From Cafeteria roenbergensis (taxonomy: Eukaryota; Sar; Bigyra; Bicosoecida; Cafeteriaceae): DNA of 64,000 nt. The notes below the pieces were generated by a model. It was not told the DNA's origin and ran no database searches. It saw only the letters and a program-made list of their open reading frames with translations. The translations under genes were made by a program, and so were the position numbers. Shown here piece by piece: positions 63,579 through 64,000 of this stretch (its first letter is position 1; every line of letters starts with the position of its first letter). Location: assembly GCA_008330645.1 (NCBI GenBank), contig VLTN01000002.1, positions 992,001 through 1,056,000 on the forward strand, given 5' to 3'.

Positions 63579-64000
63579 TTTGCTCGGGCTCCGCCAGGCG
63601 GCCAACACTCGCCGAGTTGCAGTGCGCGCCGCCGGCCCTGCCCGAAGCTGCTCGTTTGCGTGCCTTGCAATGGCGCTGCCCCCACTCCCCCCCCCTCCGC
63701 CCAAAAGGTTCTTTCGTGGGTGGCCCAATTTCGCCTCCGTTCCCCACACAGGCCAGAAGCTTGCCCCCGGAGCCCCCCCACAAACCCTGGCTCTGACTGC
63801 GTCCCGTCCTGCACACGACTGTTGCTGGTCAAATGCTTGCACTGCGCCAAATATCCTATTCTGAAGCAAGCGCGCCCTCCGCACTGGCTAGCGCCGGCCA
63901 CGGGGTGCGGCAACCATGCCCCAGGGTGAGAGGCGTGGCTCGCCATGTGGCGGCGCGTGCTTGTGGCGTTGTGAACGAGCTGGCCCTGTCGCGTCGGAGC
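63579..64000. other. 3' flank to window end
   Basis: 422 bp with no gene recognised. GCGCCAAATATCC at 63844-63856 resembles the AT-rich strings upstream of other genes and could belong to a promoter of a gene beyond the window. Confidence 0.4.

Noticed and set aside
1-64000. Integrated viral, retroelement or DNA-transposon sequence
   Set aside because: No reverse transcriptase, integrase, transposase, capsid or low-GC island was seen, and no terminal repeats.
1-64000. tRNA, rRNA or CRISPR arrays
   Set aside because: No cloverleaf-type A/B boxes, rRNA-conserved blocks or regularly spaced direct repeats noticed by eye.

Overview
The window is nuclear DNA of a GC-rich, flagellated, single-celled eukaryote. 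The evidence is spliceosomal introns of about 100-530 bases (mostly GTGAG donors and CAG acceptors), a 26S proteasome subunit, an origin recognition complex subunit, a GATOR1 subunit, a GPI-anchor deacylase, ciliary-type repeat proteins and a channelrhodopsin-like photoreceptor. The very high GC, the compact spacing and the rhodopsin would suit a heterotrophic stramenopile such as a bicosoecid (for example Cafeteria) or a green-algal-like flagellate. The sequence alone does not settle this. I saw no rRNA, tRNA, CRISPR, transposon or virus-like element.

Layout. 1-5 kb: the 3' end of a probable Sec16-type COPII protein (+), proteasome subunit Rpn6 (-), and a deoxynucleoside kinase (+) that shares a 163-bp divergent promoter with Rpn6. 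5-13 kb: a patatin-type triacylglycerol lipase of the SDP1/Tgl4 type (-) and NPRL3 of GATOR1 (-). 12.9-20 kb: serine hydroxymethyltransferase (+) and a nine-exon channelrhodopsin-like gene (+) with a cytoplasmic tail of nearly 1,000 residues. 20.6-23.6 kb: a prominin-like pentaspan membrane protein (-). 24-43.7 kb: one uninterrupted 19.7-kb reading frame (-) for a 6,565-residue protein with EF-hand-like, degenerate alpha/beta-hydrolase, SAP-like, coiled-coil and IQ segments. 44-50 kb: a doubtful small gene, an SVOP-like MFS transporter (+) and PGAP1/Bst1 (-). 50-54 kb: a type I membrane protein with PQQ-like beta-propellers (-). 54-57 kb: ORC4 (+). 57-61.4 kb: a protein with about nine 'CTFxP' repeats (-). 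62.4-63.6 kb: a 228-residue protein, possibly ciliary (+).

The genes are unrelated housekeeping, signalling and cytoskeletal functions, not an operon or cluster. Themes include nucleotide and one-carbon supply (dNK, SHMT), replication (ORC4), nutrient signalling (NPRL3), lipid and GPI metabolism (lipase, PGAP1), and light sensing with motility (rhodopsin, ciliary-type proteins).

The best candidate for something new is the channelrhodopsin-like protein. It keeps the retinal lysine, the second counterion and the Cys/Asp gate pair. It has glycine where the primary counterion should be, lacks three pore glutamates, and carries a receiver-like domain without its phospho-acceptor. Other points of note are the giant intronless gene with its nucleophile-less hydrolase fold, the kinase ending in a PCNA-box-like motif, and a one-base frame conflict in ORC4. 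Exon coordinates come from reading splice signals and family conservation by eye; no search was run.
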